This document shows positions 61,901-64,000 of a stretch of 64,000 bases of DNA, one piece after another. The position numbers and the translations under genes are program-made. The notes under the pieces are model-generated. The model was not told where the DNA came from. It did no database searches and saw only the letters and a list, made by a program, of their open reading frames with translations. Position 1 is the stretch's first letter, and each line of letters starts with the position of its first letter. This DNA comes from Tubiluchus corallicola. Its lineage: Eukaryota > Priapulida > Priapulimorpha > Priapulimorphida > Tubiluchidae. The stretch covers positions 310,001 through 374,000 of the forward strand of contig JAQGDQ010000043.1 in the NCBI GenBank assembly GCA_030141605.1. Reading direction: 5' to 3'.

Positions 61901-63304
61901 GATTTGCATGTGTGAAATAAATTCTTCTTATATTTTATATCTTATATTAGCGTTCAGAGGTAACAATGATTATTTCCCATTTTCTATTTCTTTTGCTGCT
62001 TTATTTCAAGGGAACAGCTGTTATGAGAATTGAAGCCATTGATGGTGACCAGGGGGCACCACGTCCAATTGAGTATGAGCTTCTCGTGAACCCCAATGAT
62101 TACTTTACACTTGATGAGAAAGGAGTGCTCCGCACAGCTAAACCAATCAACCGGGAAGATATAAAGCAGATATCTGGAACACTGAAATTGACTGTGATGG
62201 TATGCTTATTATACTATTTAGCACAAATATAAGTAACGCGTAGCAAATACAACAAAACAAACAACAATGAGCAAAATGGTTGTACAACCTTGGAAAAACC
62301 TAGATTATTTTTAATTAATTTTCTAGTTGAAATAAATTAAATTTATTACTCTTAAATGTTGTATGATTGATATCTCTGATATTAACTAGCGTATCAAACA
62401 AATTGAAACAGTAAGGTCATGTAGCATTTCAAAAGTTATACACAGTTCTGGCTAAGTCTTTGATTTATTTATACTGCTCATATCAGTCATTTATGCAAAC
62501 TAAGTTTATATATCATATATGTGACCATACGAGGAACTGCTCTCACTAAATAATAAGTCCATCAATCAAAAAGCTTAGATCTGTATATATTTTGTTATAA
62601 TTATGTGTATGCTGTGTTTTCTTATGCATGCATTAATTATTTTTAATAGGCAAGAGAAGTCATAGATGTCACAACTGTTGATTCGTCAGAAATGAGTAAG
62701 GCAACAGATATCATGATATCTGTTATGGATGTCAATGATGTTCCACCACACTTTAATCATGACAAGTTTTATGTCACTATAATGGAAAATATCGGTGACC
62801 GTACTCCTCTGCCAGATCTAGATATGTACGTGGTTGACAGAGACAGTGTAAGTGTAGTGATAGTGAAATGTTTATCCTTAATAGTAGATCTTCTGTAGCT
62901 CATACTGTTTTTTCCCTCTCTCTCTATCTTATCCATTTTCTCCTCTTTTGTCTTTCCCTCTCTCTCTGTCTCTCTCTCTCTCTCTCTCTCGTCTCTCTCT
63001 GACTCTCTGTTTTCTCATCCCTCTCTTTCTCACGCCCTCTCTCCATCCCTCTGTCTTTTTCATCTCTCTCACATCTCTCCTCAGATGTTTTTCACTTTGC
63101 CACATATCAAAAATTTTGCTTTGTTTCATTTTTATGTATTTTCAGGGTATCAATTCTGTATTTGAAATATTTCTTGTGGGAGGAGACAACATTTTTAGTG
63201 TTATTCCACGCATAGCAACAGGTTCAGCTTCTGTTAGTATTCGTGTTGATAACTCTTCACGCCTAGATTATGAGCAGCTGGATAACAATGTGTTTACACT
63301 CCAG
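55898..63304 (+). CDS. Non-classical cadherin, CDHR1-like (5' part; continues past window)
   Basis: Nine coding exons: 55898-55949, 56306-56520, 57034-57192, 57602-57700, 58780-58914, 60028-60141, 62011-62199, 62650-62847, 63146-63304. All have GT-AG borders and keep frame, giving residues 1-440 so far. Residues 1-22 are a signal peptide. EC1 spans about 26-128 (SENTPVGTKVYTL, LDRE, linker DANDNPP), EC2 about 129-242 (degenerate linker DVQDTPP) and EC3 about 243-354 (DVNDVPP); EC4 has begun. The EC linkers bind calcium, and the protein would act at the cell surface in adhesion or in organising specialised membranes. Features such as EAIDGDQGAPRPIEYEL and FLVGGDNIFSVIP recall photoreceptor-type CDHR1 (protocadherin-21) and insect relatives; subfamily is inferred from memory. 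Intron 1 is phase 1 and all later introns are phase 0. A short upstream ORF precedes the start. Confidence 0.92.
56306..56520 (+). CDS. Cadherin exon 2: first half of EC1
   Basis: Acceptor TTTAATTTAG. Reads GTFAQSNEPPHFIND through SENTPVGTKVYTLVGVDRDR to LNEPLDRE and ends at GAG|GTAAGA in phase 0. The DRE element coordinates calcium in EC repeats. Confidence 0.93.
57034..57192 (+). CDS. Cadherin exon 3: end of EC1, start of EC2
   Basis: Acceptor CACGTTTAG. Encodes VDDTLTFYVTIEDQVG, the calcium linker IIEDANDNPPVF and the first strand of EC2 (YTVSIPE). Phase 0 at both ends. Confidence 0.93.
57602..57700 (+). CDS. Cadherin exon 4: EC2
   Basis: Acceptor ACTGGTTTCAG. Encodes SFSVNNVVFSDIRVSDADIG with the DAD calcium motif, then ILDVTCMPTVQ. 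Phase 0 at both ends, 99 bp. Confidence 0.88.
58780..58914 (+). CDS. Cadherin exon 5: EC2
   Basis: Acceptor GATTTTTGCAG. Encodes SSDACNVFRVEAISQDSG through SSGVDYENTDVYQLMLVAN. DYE replaces the usual LDRE, a common variant. The cysteine here may pair with the one in exon 4. Phase 0 at both ends. Confidence 0.9.
60028..60141 (+). CDS. Cadherin exon 6: EC2-EC3 junction
   Basis: Acceptor TGTATTTGCAG. Completes the AxDG element (VAN|DG) and carries IRIEDVQDTPPVF, where DVQDTPP replaces DxNDNPP, so this linker may bind less calcium. Ends GGTGTTGAATTG|GTAGGT in phase 0. Confidence 0.9.
62011..62199 (+). CDS. Cadherin exon 7: EC3
   Basis: Acceptor TTATTTCAAG. Encodes GTAVMRIEAIDGDQGAPRP, then FTLDEKGVLRTAKPINRED and LKLTVM. 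The GDQGAPRPIEYEL phrase is the main hint of a CDHR1-type cadherin. Phase 0 at both ends. Confidence 0.92.
62650..62847 (+). CDS. Cadherin exon 8: end of EC3, start of EC4
   Basis: Acceptor TTTTTAATAG. Encodes AREVIDVTT, the linker SVMDVNDVPPHF and EC4 strand A (FYVTIMENIGDRTPLP) up to VVDRDS. Phase 0 at both ends. Confidence 0.92.
62911..63086. repeat. CT-rich microsatellite in cadherin intron 8
   Basis: TCTCTC runs mixed with CCTC and TCTT fill most of the 298-bp intron between exons 8 and 9, ending about 60 bases before the acceptor. Confidence 0.92.
63146..63304 (+). CDS. Cadherin exon 9: EC4
   Basis: Acceptor GTATTTTCAG. Encodes GINSVFEIFLVGGDNIFSVI, then SVSIRVDNSSRLDYEQLDNN and VFTLQ. 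Phase 0 at the 3' end. The next exon lies beyond the window. Confidence 0.9.
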
Positions 63305-64000
63305 GTATAACTTGGTTTAATTCAGTAAATATGTCATAGTTCAGAATTTGTAAAAAGAAGTGTCTGGTTCAGTTTGTATTTAGTAGTTTCCTGTTACTGT
63401 TGTGTCAAATAAAATTACTGTTAACATTTGTACTTAATTATTTGCCTGGACTCAGTAACGAAGGCATTTGGCTTTTTTCATGGTAATAAAGAACTTTTTT
63501 ATGTGAACTGCAGTTGAAGATATGAGTGCTACCGATTAATTGGAAGGTGGACCGAATACAAACTTCTTTCCAGAATGAAAATTAATACTTAACATTCGGA
63601 GACAAATCTTATCTGATTGCAAGATTCAGACTGTAGAATAAATTGATGTTAAATATCAAGAACTTGAACTATCAACATTTTTAAAAAATGTCTTAAGACA
63701 TTCCTTTTTAAGTGTGGTTGTTTTAGCGGTTCTTATATACGCAGGGCTGGAAGTAGCTGCAGTGATTCTATGTATTGTAATTAAACAGTTATGTGTGATC
63801 ACTGCTGTACATTTCTAAACAGTTTTATGTCTTTTATTTTAAAAATGTGATAATACTTTTTAACCTACTAGAGTGACTTAAATGTATTATTAATAGCTAG
63901 TTATAAATGTATCAATTTATCTAAATATTTCAGTACAACTTTCAGTTTGTTTATTACTGAATATGCTAGGTTGTGGTATTTTGTTACCTGATTTTACACT

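Overview
The window is nuclear DNA from an animal. It is AT-rich and mostly non-coding. Coding exons are split by GT-AG introns, and there are long microsatellites, decayed non-LTR retrotransposons and tRNA-derived SINE heads. The C1q-domain protein, the non-classical cadherin, the acidic secreted protein, the intronless rhodopsin-type receptor relic and the LINE type together suggest a lophotrochozoan, most likely a gastropod mollusc. The species is inferred, not shown.

Layout. 1-4.3 kb: no gene, with a large compound TATC/CATC microsatellite. 4.35-5.25 kb, minus strand: a class A GPCR broken by several frameshifts. 6.55-8.80 kb, plus: a two-exon gene for a secreted, extremely Asp-rich protein of about 276 residues with a basic tail. 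8.8-33.5 kb: a long gene-poor stretch with SINE heads, MITE-like inverted repeats, a CAG/TAG tract and a GC-shifted repeated block near 29 kb. 33.60-45.96 kb, plus: the centrepiece, a giant secreted coiled-coil protein. One 11.26 kb coding exon is joined by a phase-1 intron to a C1q-domain exon, giving about 3890 residues. 46.5-52.2 kb: two dead LINEs, head to tail. 52.2-55.9 kb: no gene, with a possible promoter near 52.5 kb. 55.90-63.30 kb and beyond: the first nine coding exons of a cadherin resembling CDHR1.

The three intact genes all encode secreted or cell-surface proteins but are not evidently one system. The best candidate for something undescribed is the giant C1q protein. Its N-terminal part is a 24-unit array of 28-residue (four-heptad) repeats, organised as a higher-order repeat of seven units (196 residues, 588 bp). 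Each unit carries glutamines at conserved core positions. It has the general layout of EMILIN/multimerin proteins (coil followed by C1q) but is several times longer, and no EMI domain is visible.

Limits: this is reading by eye. Splice sites are inferred from consensus and frame continuity, no similarity search was run, and the cadherin gene runs off the right edge.
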